Assembly (NCBI GenBank): GCA_016713325.1
Contig: JADJPJ010000093.1
Span: 186,001 to 250,000 of the forward strand
Direction of reading: 5' to 3'
Length of the DNA stretch: 64,000 nucleotides
Origin: Candidatus Flexifilum affinis
GTDB lineage: Bacteria; Chloroflexota; Anaerolineae; Aggregatilineales; Phototrophicaceae
A program made the translations under genes and the position numbers. Within the stretch, counting starts at the first letter, position 1; each line of letters opens with the position of its first letter. This document shows, piece after piece, positions 34,170 through 45,454 of this stretch. The notes below the pieces were generated by a model, which ran no database searches, was not told the origin of the DNA, and saw only the letters and a list, made by a program, of their open reading frames with translations.

Positions 34170-34592
34170 CTACCCACGTTCAAAATTGGCCCACCACAAG
34201 CCCATTTTCAGCAGGGTATTCCCGTGCTCGAAGGTGTGCTGGTAGGTCTTGGTGACCACCATGGAGAGCGGTTTGTACCCCCAGATCGTCTCCCGCGGAG
34301 CTTCCCAATCGATTGCTGCCAGCTGATCCAGCAGCGCGATCTGCTCCTGCCTCATCCGGAGAAAAGGCCTCGACCAGGCCATCGAATGTCCGATCGCCGA
34401 CAGCTTCCCAGGTGGCATCGTCATCCGCCCACGCGTCCTCGCCAGGCATAGCGCCGCCCATCCACTGCTGCATCGACGGGAGGGCGAGGCAGCGCTCGTA
34501 CTCGGCCACATGCCAGACGTGACGCGCCGGCGACCAGGTCCCCAGGTAATCGGCATCAGGGGGCAGTCGAAGACGATACGCAGGATCGACAC
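34170..34592 (-). CDS. DinB-like protein, C-terminal segment (frame-shifted)
   Basis: The C-terminal half of the DinB-fold protein lies in this frame: MRQEQIALLDQLAAIDWE, then YQHTFEHGNTLLKMGLW with the metal-binding His pair. An extra T in a four-T run (minus strand, plus positions 34362-34365) separates it from the N-terminal half at 34180-34665. Corrected, the two give one protein of about 165 residues. Only the part up to about 34365 is real coding sequence in this frame. Confidence 0.65.
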   Translation of the reverse strand: MSILRIVFDCPLMPITWGPGRRRVTSGMWPSTSAASPSRRCSSGWAALCLARTRGRMTMPPGKLSAIGHSMAWSRPFLRMRQEQIALLDQLAAIDWEAPRETIWGYKPLSMVVTKTYQHTFEHGNTLLKMGLWWANFERG

Positions 34593-34665
34593 GAGAGAAG
34601 GCCCAGACGAAGCCCTCGGCGGAAGTCTGTAACTGACTGCGGAACCAGCTCACCCAATCGAACAT
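34360..34665 (-). CDS. DinB-like protein, N-terminal segment
   Basis: The ATG at 34665 starts MFDWVSWFRSQLQTSAEGFVW. WSPARHVWHVAEYERCLALP carries the first metal His of the DinB/YfiT four-helix fold. DinB-superfamily proteins are often thiol S-transferases or damage-induced proteins; the function here is unknown. The frame breaks near 34362 after FDGLVEAF and continues in the segment ending at 34170. Confidence 0.68.
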
Positions 34666-35087
34666 TGATCACCCCCAGGCCGTTTCATGACCTACTCTCT
34701 CAGTGTAGACGGGTTTGCAGAGGATACAAAGAGTCAGCGCCAGCCTGGGTGTGATGAGTGTCCGCCGCCTGTGGATCTGCTGAGAGGAGCTGGTGGTCTA
34801 TCTCGGCTAGTTCTCCTTCAATCGAACGTAGATGTCTGCATTTCCACCCTTGGCTTTCCGCTGGGGTGAGGCGGGAATGCGCCGCCCCTGTTTTTTAGGT
34901 CGCGCTCTCCAGTAAGCACGGTCACCCCTTCACCTCCCGATCTGGTTGACTGACGTCACACTGCAGAGACAATGCTCCGGATCGCGTTGCGCCGCATCTG
35001 TTGACAAGCCCTCAGGATTGTATACAATGTACTTGTATGCAATTTTGAGAAGAGTGCGCCACTACATTTAAGGGAAAGCCAGGGATA
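34666..35087. other. Intergenic region upstream of the apiose-locus regulator
   Basis: A divergent spacer between the DinB-like gene and the GntR gene. The right end holds the regulator promoter and operators (35001-35042). A 60-codon open frame at 34687 lacks a ribosome binding site and family features. Otherwise nothing is seen. Confidence 0.6.
35001..35042 (+). promoter_or_regulatory. Promoter with double GntR operator
   Basis: TTGACA (35001-35006), a 16-base spacer and TACAAT (35023-35028) make a good promoter. The perfect 12-bp palindrome ATTGTATACAAT (35017-35028) covers the -10 box, and a related half-palindrome TTGTATGCAA (35033-35042) follows with centres 15 bases apart. The FCD regulator encoded 46 bases downstream is the likely binder. 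Confidence 0.75.
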
Positions 35088-35777
35088 ATGACCGTTTTTT
35101 CCCACGTCCGTGCTGTAAGTCTTCGCGAACAGGTCGCCGAACAGATCCGTATTGCCATCATTGAAGGCCGGCTGAAACCCAACGACCATATCGTCGAGGC
35201 GGCGCTCACCGAACAGCTCGGCGTCAGCCGCACGCCGGTTCGCGAAGCGCTCATCATCCTGGAAAGGGAATCGCTGGTCATCTCCATCCCCAACCGGGGC
35301 TCGTTCGTACGGGCCTTCACCCCGGAAGATATCTCCGCGCTCTTTTCCATGCGCACCACCCTCGAAAACTTCGCCGCCGAGCTCATCATCGACAAGCTCA
35401 CCACCAGCGATTACCAGGCCCTCAGCGCCCTGGTGGAGCGCCAGAAGTTTCAGATTGAGCAGGGAGATTTCAAGGTCGTTCGCAGCACCGATATGGCCTT
35501 CCACCAGATCCTGATCGATGCCAGCCATCATCCGCATCTGATCCGCAACTGGCAGGAGATCGTGGCGCAGATCGCCGCCGTCCTGTACCTGCGCGCCGAG
35601 GCGCAGCCCGGCTACGACGAATACCTGGCCATCAATGATCACTACTCGATCATCGATGCCTACATGGACCACGATCTGGAACGGGTCAAATCCGAGAATC
35701 GGCGCATCAACAAACGCGTAGAAAGCGAATGTATCGCGGCAGTGGAGCAACTCGGCGACATGAAGGCGAAGATCTAG
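35088..35777 (+). CDS. GntR-family regulator, FCD type, of the apiose locus
   Basis: The 229-residue protein has a winged helix (about 10-75, SLREQVAEQIRIAIIEGRLKP, SRTPVREALIILERESLV) and an FCD domain (about 85-220) with the metal motif STDMAFHQILID and later HHPHLIRN and NDHYSIIDA. It precedes the eleven-gene importer and catabolic locus, so its inducer is probably apiose, apionate or a breakdown product. Two ATTGTAT-type dyads at its own promoter indicate autoregulation. No second copy of the dyad was seen right before the binding-protein gene. Confidence 0.9.
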   Translation: MTVFSHVRAVSLREQVAEQIRIAIIEGRLKPNDHIVEAALTEQLGVSRTPVREALIILERESLVISIPNRGSFVRAFTPEDISALFSMRTTLENFAAELIIDKLTTSDYQALSALVERQKFQIEQGDFKVVRSTDMAFHQILIDASHHPHLIRNWQEIVAQIAAVLYLRAEAQPGYDEYLAINDHYSIIDAYMDHDLERVKSENRRINKRVESECIAAVEQLGDMKAKI

Positions 35778-35940
35778 CGCCGGCCCGGCAGGGCAAAAAA
35801 CTTATGGCTTCGGCGTTCTCCTGGAACGTTAGACAAGAAGCGACGATTCGGTTCAGGCGATAAGGAGGTGTCCGGTACGCAGAAGAAGTTGCGCTTACCC
35901 GAGCAGAAGGTTTTTGCACAAGCACTTGAGGAGAAATGAT

Positions 35941-36975
35941 ATGAAGCACGCTGCGAAGATTAGCGCGCTGCTCATCGCCGGGATTATGGTTCTTTCCCTG
36001 ACGGTAGGCATGGTGAGCGCTCAGACGAATTTGACGATTTGCTTCGGCTTCCAGGATCTCGAAACCGAATTCTGGGTCGCAGGGCACCGCGCCATCACGC
36101 AGACTCTGCGCGACCAGGGGCACGAAGTCCTCGAATACAATGCCAATGAAGATCCAAACCGTCAGCTCGAGCAGATTCGCGAATGCATCGCCCAGGGCGT
36201 CGATGGCATCATCATCATCCCGCAGGACGGCGACAGCGCGGTGACCATTATCAATGAGGCGCAGGCCTCCGACGTTCCGATTGCGGTCTTCAACCGCCCG
36301 CCGAACGATCGCTCTCGCGGCATCACCGTTGTTGCGGACAACGTCAGTGCCACCGAGCAGGCCGTCGAGTTCATCGCGCAGAAGGCGCTGCGCCAGTACG
36401 AAATCACCAGCGAACCGATCACCCCGCTCATCCTCGTTGGGGCACTTCAGGACACGAACGCGATCGGCCGCCGCGACGGCTTCTACAACGTAATCAACCG
36501 TTATAACGAGCGTTATCCTGGGCTTTTCAACACGCCGATCGAAGTGGCCACCGAATGGGATGCCGCGACCGCTCTGGCCAACCTGGAAGCCGCCATCACC
36601 GCCAACCCGAATGTCGACTTCATCTTCACGTCGTCGGACTTCCTGTTCCCGACCATTCGCTCGGTCCTCGAACCGCGCGGCATGTGGCAGCCGATGGGCA
36701 CCCCTGGGCACGTCATGATGGCCGGCCTGGACGGCGATGCGACGGCCTGCATGCTCATCGATGAAGGCTACGTGGACGCCACCGGCGTGCAGAATCTGTT
36801 CCTCGAAGCCGAGCTGACGATGAATCGTCTGCTGCAGGCGGTCGAGAGTGGCGAAACCCAGCCGAACGAAGTGCTGCTCGACCCCGGCTTCGCGCTGACC
36901 GCTGGCAACATTCAGTTCCAGCGCAGTGACATGTGGGGCTGCGTGCTGTACGACGAAGGCTTCCTTGATCAGTAA
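35941..36975 (+). CDS. RbsB-like sugar-binding protein of the apiose ABC importer
   Basis: The ATG at 35941 follows a GAGGAG ribosome binding site and gives 344 residues. A Sec signal peptide (SALLIAGIMVLSLTVGMVSAQ) is followed by a type-1 periplasmic-binding fold: TICFGFQDLETEFW, QIRECIAQGVDGIIIIPQDGD, PIAVFNRPPND and DFIFTSSDFLFP. This is the ribose/xylose-binding family. It heads the locus whose enzymes fit D-apiose oxidation, so D-apiose is the inferred ligand. A stable hairpin follows the gene. Confidence 0.9.
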   Translation: MKHAAKISALLIAGIMVLSLTVGMVSAQTNLTICFGFQDLETEFWVAGHRAITQTLRDQGHEVLEYNANEDPNRQLEQIRECIAQGVDGIIIIPQDGDSAVTIINEAQASDVPIAVFNRPPNDRSRGITVVADNVSATEQAVEFIAQKALRQYEITSEPITPLILVGALQDTNAIGRRDGFYNVINRYNERYPGLFNTPIEVATEWDAATALANLEAAITANPNVDFIFTSSDFLFPTIRSVLEPRGMWQPMGTPGHVMMAGLDGDATACMLIDEGYVDATGVQNLFLEAELTMNRLLQAVESGETQPNEVLLDPGFALTAGNIQFQRSDMWGCVLYDEGFLDQ

Positions 36976-36989
36976 TTAAGGGAAGGACG

Positions 36990-37014
36990 GGGGCGAATCC
37001 ACACGATTCGCCCC
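36990..37014 (+). terminator. Intercistronic hairpin after the binding-protein gene
   Basis: GGGGCGAATC-CACAC-GATTCGCCCC is a perfect 10-bp stem 15 bases after the stop, with no T-run. It probably protects the binding-protein mRNA or attenuates the permease genes. Confidence 0.65.
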
Positions 37015-37069
37015 TGCTCCCCCTGGAGCGTCGCCGGACTCGGCAGCGCAGCACAGCGAAGGATGACGC

Positions 37070-38247
37070 GTGACCACAGTGAATGAACGACTCAGTACGG
37101 CGCAAAGCCTGGCTCGGCGCGAGGCAGCCGGCCCGCAGAAGGGCTCACGCGTCGCGCGCGCCGTACGACAATTCCTTCTTTCCAATTACTTTGTGCTCTA
37201 TCTGACCCTCATCTTTTTTGTCACGGCCGCCATCTTCTTTCCGACGCTGGCGACACCGGGCAACATCGCCAACCAGCTTCAGAACATGTGGCCCCTGCTG
37301 GCCATCGCCATCGGGCAGACCTTCGTGCTGATCCTCGGCGGCATCGATCTCTCCGTCGGTTCTACCATGGGCATCACCAGCGTCGTCGGCGCCATCGTCA
37401 TGGCCCAGACGCTCGACCCCTCCTTCTTCGATAAAAGCCCGCTGTGGGGTACGCTCATGCGCCCAGAGGGCGGCATACTCGCCGGAAGCGACCTGGCCGT
37501 GCCGGTCGGCGTGGCCGTCATGCTGCTGCTGGGAACGTTCATTGGCTACCTGAACGGCTTTGCCATCACCCGCTTCAACCTGGCGCCATTCATGGTCACG
37601 CTCGTCAGCGCGACCTTCTTCAGCGCCTTCGCCCTGTGGCTCACCCAGTCGCGCAACATCTCCGGCCTGCCGGAAGCCTTTCTAACTCTGGGCAAGGGCG
37701 ACATCATCTCGATCTATCTGGGGCCGAAGCTCACGCCGGATATCGCCCGGCGCGAAATTCTGTCCTTCATCACCTACCCCTTCGTGATCGCCGTCGGCCT
37801 GGCCTTCGTCTCGCAGTTCATTCTGTCGCGCACCGTCTTTGGCCGGCGCATGTTCTCGATCGGCACCAACCGCCGCACCAGTGAGATTTCCGGCATCCCC
37901 AACAAGGCCGTGATCACCCGCGTCTATATGTTCAGCGGCTTCTGCGCCGCCATCGCCTCGATCATGTACTCCGCCCGCCTGGGCATCGGCCAGCCGTCGC
38001 TGGGCGGCGGCAACCTCCTGCTCGACATCATCGGCGCGGCCGTCATCGGCGGCACCAGTCTGTTTGGCGGCAAAGGATCGGCGCGCGGCACCTTCTTCGG
38101 CGTCGCCTTCTTCGTGCTGCTACTCAACATCCTGAACGCCATGCGCCTCTCGCCCTTCATCATCGACGCGGCCAAAGGCCTGATCATCCTGGTGGCGGCG
38201 CTGCTGGATATCACCCGCGTCCGCCTGCTCAACCGGGAGGGGCGCGC

Positions 38248-38251
<4 letters not shown>
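37070..38251 (+). CDS. RbsC-type ABC sugar permease (first)
   Basis: A 393-residue permease with 9-10 hydrophobic segments of the ribose/xylose (BPD_transp_2) family, e.g. AIGQTFVLILGGIDLSVGS and IIGAAVIGGTSLFGGKGS, both family signatures. It overlaps the ATPase gene by 4 bases. The ~25 N-terminal residues are basic and cytoplasmic. With the second permease at 39798 it probably forms a heterodimeric channel. Confidence 0.92.
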
Positions 38252-39795
<1,544 letters not shown>

Positions 39796-39797
39796 CG

Positions 39798-40865
39798 ATG
39801 CGACAGCGAATATCTTCCCTCATCCAGTTCATGCTCAATCACTCGACGCTGATCCTCTTCGTCGTGGTCTTCATCGTGTTCGGCCTGTCCTCGCCGCGAA
39901 CGACGCTCGGCGACACGGGCATCGACTTCCCGCGCTTCTGGCTGCCGGAAAACATCCTCAACATCACCAAGCAGGCGGCCGTCTTCGCCGGCATCATCGG
40001 CGTCGGCATGACCTTCGTGCTGCTGACCGCCGGCATCGACCTGTCCGTCGGCTCGAACATGTACCTCTCGGTCGTATGCGCCGGCTTGCTCATGCGCTCC
40101 ATCGGCCTGGAGATCGTCCCGGCGCTGCTGGTGGCCCTCTTGGTCGGCACGCTGTTCGGGGCTTTCAACGCCTTCTGCATCATCCGTCTGAAGATCATTC
40201 CGTTCATGACCACCCTGGCCACGCTGGTGATCGGCCGCGGGCTGGGCACGGCCCTCACGGAAAGCAAGCAGATCGACTTCCCGGAACGCATGAACGCCTT
40301 CGGCCAGACGCTGGTGCTGGGCGTCATCCCCATGCCCATCGTCGTCTTCGCCCTGGTGCTGCTGGCCGCCTGGTACATCCTGGCGCGGACGCAGTTCGGG
40401 CGGCAGGTCTACGCCGTCGGCAACGACATCGAGGCGGCCAAGAAAGCCGGCATCAACACCGACCGGACGCTGGCCCTGGTCTACATCCTGTCCGGCTTCA
40501 TGGCCGGGCTGGCCGGGTTCATCCTGGCCTCGCAGCTGGGCGGCCGCGTCGACCGCAGCTTCGCCGAGACGCGTGAATTCGACGCCATCGCGGCGGCGGT
40601 GCTGGGCGGCACCAGCCTCTTTGGCGGCGTGGGCAACGTCTTCGGCACGGTCATCGGCGCCATGCTGATCCAGATGGTCGGCACCGGCCTCCAGTTCAAC
40701 CTGGTCAACCTGTACCTCCAGCCCATGGCCCGCGCGGGGATCATCTTCCTGGCCATCTTCTTCGACAGCCTGCGCGAAGCCAATCTGAAGAAGCTCAAGC
40801 GGCGCTTCATCCGTCCCGTCGATGCCGGACGACTTGAACGGCGGGCGGCGGAAGCCGGAGACTGA
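39798..40865 (+). CDS. RbsC-type ABC sugar permease (second)
   Basis: A 355-residue BPD_transp_2 permease: GVGMTFVLLTAGIDLSVGSN near the N-terminus, AGFILASQLGGRVDRSFAE and AAVLGGTSLFGGVGNVFGT. It is a diverged paralogue of the product of 37070-38251. The basic tail (KKLKRRFIRPVDAGRLERR) is cytoplasmic. The following lactonase gene starts 2 bases later. Confidence 0.92.
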   Translation: MRQRISSLIQFMLNHSTLILFVVVFIVFGLSSPRTTLGDTGIDFPRFWLPENILNITKQAAVFAGIIGVGMTFVLLTAGIDLSVGSNMYLSVVCAGLLMRSIGLEIVPALLVALLVGTLFGAFNAFCIIRLKIIPFMTTLATLVIGRGLGTALTESKQIDFPERMNAFGQTLVLGVIPMPIVVFALVLLAAWYILARTQFGRQVYAVGNDIEAAKKAGINTDRTLALVYILSGFMAGLAGFILASQLGGRVDRSFAETREFDAIAAAVLGGTSLFGGVGNVFGTVIGAMLIQMVGTGLQFNLVNLYLQPMARAGIIFLAIFFDSLREANLKKLKRRFIRPVDAGRLERRAAEAGD

Positions 40866-40867
40866 TC

Positions 40868-42811
40868 ATGCGGTCGATCTTCTACGACGGCAGCCTACAC
40901 CCTGAGCCGGAGCGCATTCCGCTGCGCGCCGGCCCGCTCCGCCTCGACTACGAAGCCGGGACGCTGCGCTATATCCGCGCCGGCGGGGTCGAGATCGTGC
41001 GCGGCATCTACGCCGCCGTGCGCGACCACAACTGGGGCACCGTCCCGGCCGAGCTGCGCGACGTGCGCATGGACATCCGCGCCGACTCCTTCACCATCAC
41101 CTTCACCAGCGACCACCGTCAGGGCGATATTCACTACGTCTGGCAGGGCGAGATCGTCGGCACGCCGGAAGGGATTATCACCTTCACCTTCGACGGCGAA
41201 GCGCAGACCGCTTTCCGGCGCAACCGTATCGGCTTCTGCGTCCTGCACCCCATGGACGCCGCCGGCAAACCCCTCACCGTCGAGCACACCGACGGCGCCG
41301 TCGAAGAAGGGCAGTTCCCGGAATTCATCGCGCCGCACCAGCCCTATTTCGACATCCGCACCCTCACGCATGAAGCCGCCCCCGGCCTGCGCGCCGAAGT
41401 GCGCATGGAGGGCGACGCCTTCGAGATGGAGGACCAGCGCAACTGGACCGACGCCAGCTTCAAGACCTACTGCACGCCGCTGGGCCTGCCTTTTCCGGTG
41501 CCGGTCGCGGCGGGCGAACGTGTCCGCCAGTCGGTGACCGTCTGCGTCAGCGGCGTTCTCCCACAGGCCGAAAGCGGCGACTCCGCGCCGTCGCTCCACC
41601 TCGACACGAGCGCCTGGGCCTACTGCCCGCCAATCGGTCTGGGCTGGAGTTCGGACGACGGGCCGCTGACCGACCGCGAGATCGCCCGACTTCAAACGCT
41701 GCGCCTCAACCATCTGCGCTATGACCTGCGCTTCACCACGGGCTGGCAGGAGCGGCTGCTGCAAGTTCTGAATCAGGCGCGGCAGGTCTGCCCCCAGGTT
41801 GAACTGGCGGTGCATCTCAGTCACTCCAGCGCGGACTCGGCGGCAGAAGACGAACTGACACAGTTGAGCGGCTTCCTGGAAGCGCATCCGATCCAGGGGG
41901 CGGTGCTCATCTTCCGGCAGGGCGAGATCGTCACGCAGATGCCCACCTACATCCGGGCTGAGCAGACGCTGGACAAACAGATCCTCGGCCTGGGCACCGA
42001 CGCCTTTTTCACCGAATTGAACCGCAACCGGCCAGACCCGAGCCTGGAAACCCTGGTCGCCTATTCGGTCAATCCGCAGGTCCACGCCTTTGACAACGCC
42101 TCCCTGGTGGAGACGATCCCGGCGATGGGCGCGACCGTCGAGAGCGCCTTCCAGTTCGTCGGCGAAGACACCTGCATCCTCGTCACGCCGGTCACCCTGA
42201 AAATGCGCTGGAATCCCAATGCCACCGGCCCAGACGCGCCGACGCCCCCTGGCGCGCTGCCCCCCCGCGTCGATCCGCGCCAGATGTCGCTCTTCGGCGC
42301 GGGCTGGACGATGGGGGCCATCGCGTCGCTGGCGCAGGCGGGCGCGGACAGCCTGACCTTCTTCGAGACGGCCAGCTGGCTGGGCGTGATGGAGCGTGAG
42401 AGCGGCCCGCCGCTGCCGGATCGCTTCCCATCCATCCCCGGTGGCGTCTTCCCGATGTACCACATCTTCGCGGATATTGGCGACCTGTTCGCGGGCGAAT
42501 CAGGCGGCCCTGTCCTGGCGCTGCGCTTCACGGCCTCTCATCCGCTGAAGTTCAGCGGCCTGGCGCTGCGATCGGGAAAGGGGCTGCGCCTGCTCGTCGC
42601 CAACCACTCCCAGGAACATCAGACGGTGGCGCTGACCGGCATCGACGGCGCGTTCACGCTCAAACGGCTGGATAAGACGACCGTCGAATGGGCGATGCGC
42701 GATCCGGAGGGCTACCGTGCCGTATCCGGCGAGGCCGTGACCGCATCCGGCGGCGCTCTGAAACTGGAACTGCCCCCCTACGCGGTGGTAAGACTGGATC
42801 AAACCCCATGA
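40868..42811 (+). CDS. apnL: Probable D-apionate lactonase (ApnL-like)
   Basis: A 647-residue cytoplasmic protein without signal peptide. It has a beta-rich N-terminal part (RLDYEAGTLRYIRAGGVEIVRGIY) and a TIM-barrel-like middle (LNHLRYDLRF, FFTELNRNRPD). Length and position fit D-apionate lactonase, which opens apionolactone to apionate after D-apiose oxidation. No simple catalytic motif is known to me, so the call rests on locus content: it sits with kinase, RuBisCO-like protein, oxidoisomerase and Gfo/Idh dehydrogenase genes of the same pathway. An unrelated glycoside hydrolase-like function is the main alternative. Confidence 0.7.
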   Translation: MRSIFYDGSLHPEPERIPLRAGPLRLDYEAGTLRYIRAGGVEIVRGIYAAVRDHNWGTVPAELRDVRMDIRADSFTITFTSDHRQGDIHYVWQGEIVGTPEGIITFTFDGEAQTAFRRNRIGFCVLHPMDAAGKPLTVEHTDGAVEEGQFPEFIAPHQPYFDIRTLTHEAAPGLRAEVRMEGDAFEMEDQRNWTDASFKTYCTPLGLPFPVPVAAGERVRQSVTVCVSGVLPQAESGDSAPSLHLDTSAWAYCPPIGLGWSSDDGPLTDREIARLQTLRLNHLRYDLRFTTGWQERLLQVLNQARQVCPQVELAVHLSHSSADSAAEDELTQLSGFLEAHPIQGAVLIFRQGEIVTQMPTYIRAEQTLDKQILGLGTDAFFTELNRNRPDPSLETLVAYSVNPQVHAFDNASLVETIPAMGATVESAFQFVGEDTCILVTPVTLKMRWNPNATGPDAPTPPGALPPRVDPRQMSLFGAGWTMGAIASLAQAGADSLTFFETASWLGVMERESGPPLPDRFPSIPGGVFPMYHIFADIGDLFAGESGGPVLALRFTASHPLKFSGLALRSGKGLRLLVANHSQEHQTVALTGIDGAFTLKRLDKTTVEWAMRDPEGYRAVSGEAVTASGGALKLELPPYAVVRLDQTP

Positions 42812-44064
42812 ACGACCGCATTCTGGCCCGGTACCGCATCGAGACGGCCCACGATCTGACCGCCGCCGCCGAGACGATGGCCGGTGAGCAGTCGGCCGGG
42901 ACGTTCGTCAAGGTGCCGGGCGAGACGCCGGAGCTGCTGGCCGCCCACGGTGCGCGCGTCGAAGCGATCGCCCCGCTGGAGACGGTCGAATCGCCATCCC
43001 TGCCGGGCAGCAAGCCGCCCAAAACGGGTGGCACACTCCAGCGCGCCGAGGTGACGCTCTCCTTCCCCTTCGCCAACATCGGCCCCTCGCTGACTGCGCT
43101 GTTCACCGCCGTGGCCGGTAACCTGTTCGAGCTCAGCCCGTTCAGCGGCCTCAAGCTGCTCGACGTGGAGATCCCCCCGGCGGTCGCGGCGGCCTACCCG
43201 CTGCCCGGCTTCGGCATCGAGGGCACCCGCCGTCTGACCGGCGTGGCCGATCGTCCGCTGTTCGGCACGATCATCAAGCCCAGCGTCGGTCTGACGCCGG
43301 AGCAGACCGCCGACCTGGTGCGGACGCTGTGCGAGGCCGGCCTGGATTTCGTCAAGGACGACGAGCTGCAATCCAATTCGCCCCATTCGCCGCTGGCCGC
43401 GCGCGTCGAGGCCGTGATGCGCGTCATCAACGACCACGCCGACCGCACGGGCAAAAAGGTCATGTACGCCTTCAACGTCACCGGCGACCTGGACGACATG
43501 CGGCGTGGCCACGACGTCGTGCTGGCGCACGGCGGGACGTGCATCATGGTCAATATGGTCTCGGTCGGGCTGGTCGGCGTCATCGAGCTGCGGCGGCACA
43601 GTCAACTGCCGATTCACGGCCACCGTGCCGGCTGGGGCATGCTCAGCCGGCACCCCCTGCTCGGTCTGGAGTACCCCGCCTTCCAGAAGTTCATGCGCCT
43701 GGCCGGGGTCGATCACCTGCACGTCAACGGCCTGCGCAACAAATTCTGCGAGACCGACGCCAGCGTGATCGCCGCCGCGCGCGAATGCCTGACCCCCATG
43801 CCGGGGATCGGCGCGGAAGTCATGCCGGTCTTCTCTTCGGGACAGTCGGCCCGGCAGATCCCCGACACCTACCGCGCGCTGGACAGCCGCAAGGATTGGA
43901 TGTTCCTGGCGGGCGGCGGCATCATGGCCCACCCGGACGGGCCTGGCGCGGGCGTCCGCGCCTTGCAGCAGGCCTGGGAGGCCGCGCTGGCCGGGCAGCC
44001 GCTGGCAGAGTATGCAATGACGCACCCCGAACTGGCGGGTGCGCTGGAAAGATTTGGATCGTGA
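42808..44064 (+). CDS. RuBisCO-like protein, 3-oxo-isoapionate-4-phosphate-processing type
   Basis: The ATG at 42808 overlaps the lactonase stop by 4 bases; 418 residues. RuBisCO large-subunit features are plain: LFGTIIKPSVGLTPE (first active-site Lys near 157), AGLDFVKDDE (carbamylated Lys near 183 plus metal Asp and Glu), IHGHRAGWGM and FLAGGGIMAHPDG. Characterised homologues in apiose loci (OiaX decarboxylase and OiaT transcarboxylase/hydrolase) act on 3-oxo-isoapionate 4-phosphate. Reading alone does not separate the two. The kinase that makes this substrate overlaps the gene end by 4 bases. It is not a CO2-fixing RuBisCO: no small subunit or phosphoribulokinase is present. Confidence 0.88.
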   Translation: MNDRILARYRIETAHDLTAAAETMAGEQSAGTFVKVPGETPELLAAHGARVEAIAPLETVESPSLPGSKPPKTGGTLQRAEVTLSFPFANIGPSLTALFTAVAGNLFELSPFSGLKLLDVEIPPAVAAAYPLPGFGIEGTRRLTGVADRPLFGTIIKPSVGLTPEQTADLVRTLCEAGLDFVKDDELQSNSPHSPLAARVEAVMRVINDHADRTGKKVMYAFNVTGDLDDMRRGHDVVLAHGGTCIMVNMVSVGLVGVIELRRHSQLPIHGHRAGWGMLSRHPLLGLEYPAFQKFMRLAGVDHLHVNGLRNKFCETDASVIAAARECLTPMPGIGAEVMPVFSSGQSARQIPDTYRALDSRKDWMFLAGGGIMAHPDGPGAGVRALQQAWEAALAGQPLAEYAMTHPELAGALERFGS

Positions 44065-45443
44065 CTGCACCATCGCGTCTCCTGCTGACCTTTTACGGTG
44101 ACGACTTCACCGGCTCGACCGACAGCACCGAGGTGCTGGAATGGGCGGGCATCCCGAGTGTGCTGTTCCTCGAACCCCCGACCCTCGACCTGCTCGAACG
44201 CCGCTTCCCGGAGATCCGCGCGGTCGGGCTGGCCGGCATCGCCCGAAGCATGAGCCCGGCCCAGATGGACGAGGCCCTGCCGCCGCTCTTCTCCGCGCTG
44301 AAGGATCTGGGCGCGCCGGCCTTTCACTACAAGGTCTGCTCGACCTTCGACTCCTCGCCGACACTGGGCAGCATCGGCCGCGCGACGGAGATCGGGCTGA
44401 GCGTCTTCGGCGAGCAGACCGTGCCGCTGGTCGTCGGCGCCCCCTTCCTCAAGCGCTACGTCGCCTTCAGCAACCTGTTCGCCCGGGTGGACGACATCAC
44501 CTATCGGCTGGACCGTCACCCGACCATGAGCCGGCACCCGGCCACGCCGATGAACGAGTCCGATCTGCGCCTGCATCTGGGCAAGCAGACGACGCGGCGC
44601 ATGGGGGCCATCAACGTGCTGCATCTGGCGCTGCCGCCTGACGAACTGTGGCGCTATTTCCAGTGCCTGCAGGAAGGTGGCGCGGAGATCGCCGTCTTCG
44701 ACACCATCGACGACGCGCACCTGATGACCGTCGGCGGACTGCTCAGCCAGGTCATCGAAGCTCGCCAGGGCGCCGGCCCGGCCCTGATCGTCGGCTCGTC
44801 GGGCGTGGAAAAGGCCCTGGCCCTGCACTGGCAGGCGTGCGGCCACGTGACGCAGCCGCCTCCGCCGCCGCCGCTCGGACCGGTCAAACAACTGCTCGTC
44901 GTCTCGGGCAGCGCCGCGCCTGGGACGGCCGCGCAGCTCGATTGGGCGGAGGCCAACGGTTTTGTGATGCGACGGCTGGACTCGGTTCGATTGGTCGACC
45001 CGGCGACAGCCGATGAGGAGCGCGCCGCGGTGGTGCAGAGCGCGCTGGAGAGTCTGGGCGCCGGTCACAACCTCGTGCTGTACAGCGCGCGGGGGCCGGA
45101 TGATCCGCACATTTTGGGGACAAAAGAACACTTGGAGCGGTTGGCGCTCGATCCACAGTCCGTGGGGTCGCTGCTGGGAACGCAGCAGGGCTTGATCCTG
45201 AAGGAACTGCTGGAACGCACAGGCCTGCGGCGTGCCATCGTGACTGGCGGGGACACGTGTGGCTATGCATCACGTCAGTTAGGCATTTACGCGCTTCGCA
45301 CCATTTTACCCGTGGCGCCCGGCGCCCCCCTGTGCCGCGCCTATGCGGAAAACGCGGCATTCGACGGGCTGGAGATCAGCCTGAAGGCGGGGCAGGTCGG
45401 GAAAGTCGATTATTTCGGCAGCATTCTCAAAGGTTCGCAATAG
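44061..45443 (+). CDS. oiaK: Four-carbon acid sugar kinase family (DUF1537), probable 3-oxo-isoapionate kinase
   Basis: A GTG start at 44061 overlaps the preceding stop (GTGA) and gives 460 residues. The N-terminal substrate domain has FYGDDFTGSTDSTEVL; the C-terminal nucleotide domain has RAIVTGGDTCGYASRQLG and GSSGVEKALALHW. DUF1537 kinases phosphorylate C4 and related acid sugars. Coupling to a RuBisCO-like gene on one side and an apionate oxidoisomerase on the other points to OiaK, which makes 3-oxo-isoapionate 4-phosphate. Locus context carries the specific name. Confidence 0.82.
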   Translation: MTAPSRLLLTFYGDDFTGSTDSTEVLEWAGIPSVLFLEPPTLDLLERRFPEIRAVGLAGIARSMSPAQMDEALPPLFSALKDLGAPAFHYKVCSTFDSSPTLGSIGRATEIGLSVFGEQTVPLVVGAPFLKRYVAFSNLFARVDDITYRLDRHPTMSRHPATPMNESDLRLHLGKQTTRRMGAINVLHLALPPDELWRYFQCLQEGGAEIAVFDTIDDAHLMTVGGLLSQVIEARQGAGPALIVGSSGVEKALALHWQACGHVTQPPPPPPLGPVKQLLVVSGSAAPGTAAQLDWAEANGFVMRRLDSVRLVDPATADEERAAVVQSALESLGAGHNLVLYSARGPDDPHILGTKEHLERLALDPQSVGSLLGTQQGLILKELLERTGLRRAIVTGGDTCGYASRQLGIYALRTILPVAPGAPLCRAYAENAAFDGLEISLKAGQVGKVDYFGSILKGSQ

Positions 45444-45454
45444 GAGCAAAGATC

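Noticed and set aside
34687-34869. 60-codon plus-strand frame in the spacer before the GntR gene
   Set aside because: No ribosome binding site, no family resemblance, and it lies in a divergent regulatory spacer.
40895-42463. Minus-strand open frame of 522 codons
   Set aside because: Antisense shadow of the lactonase gene in GC-rich DNA; no start signal and no family features.
42808-44064. RuBisCO-like gene considered as evidence for CO2 fixation
   Set aside because: No small subunit or phosphoribulokinase is present and the gene is coupled to acid-sugar kinase and apionate genes, which fits a RuBisCO-like catabolic enzyme.
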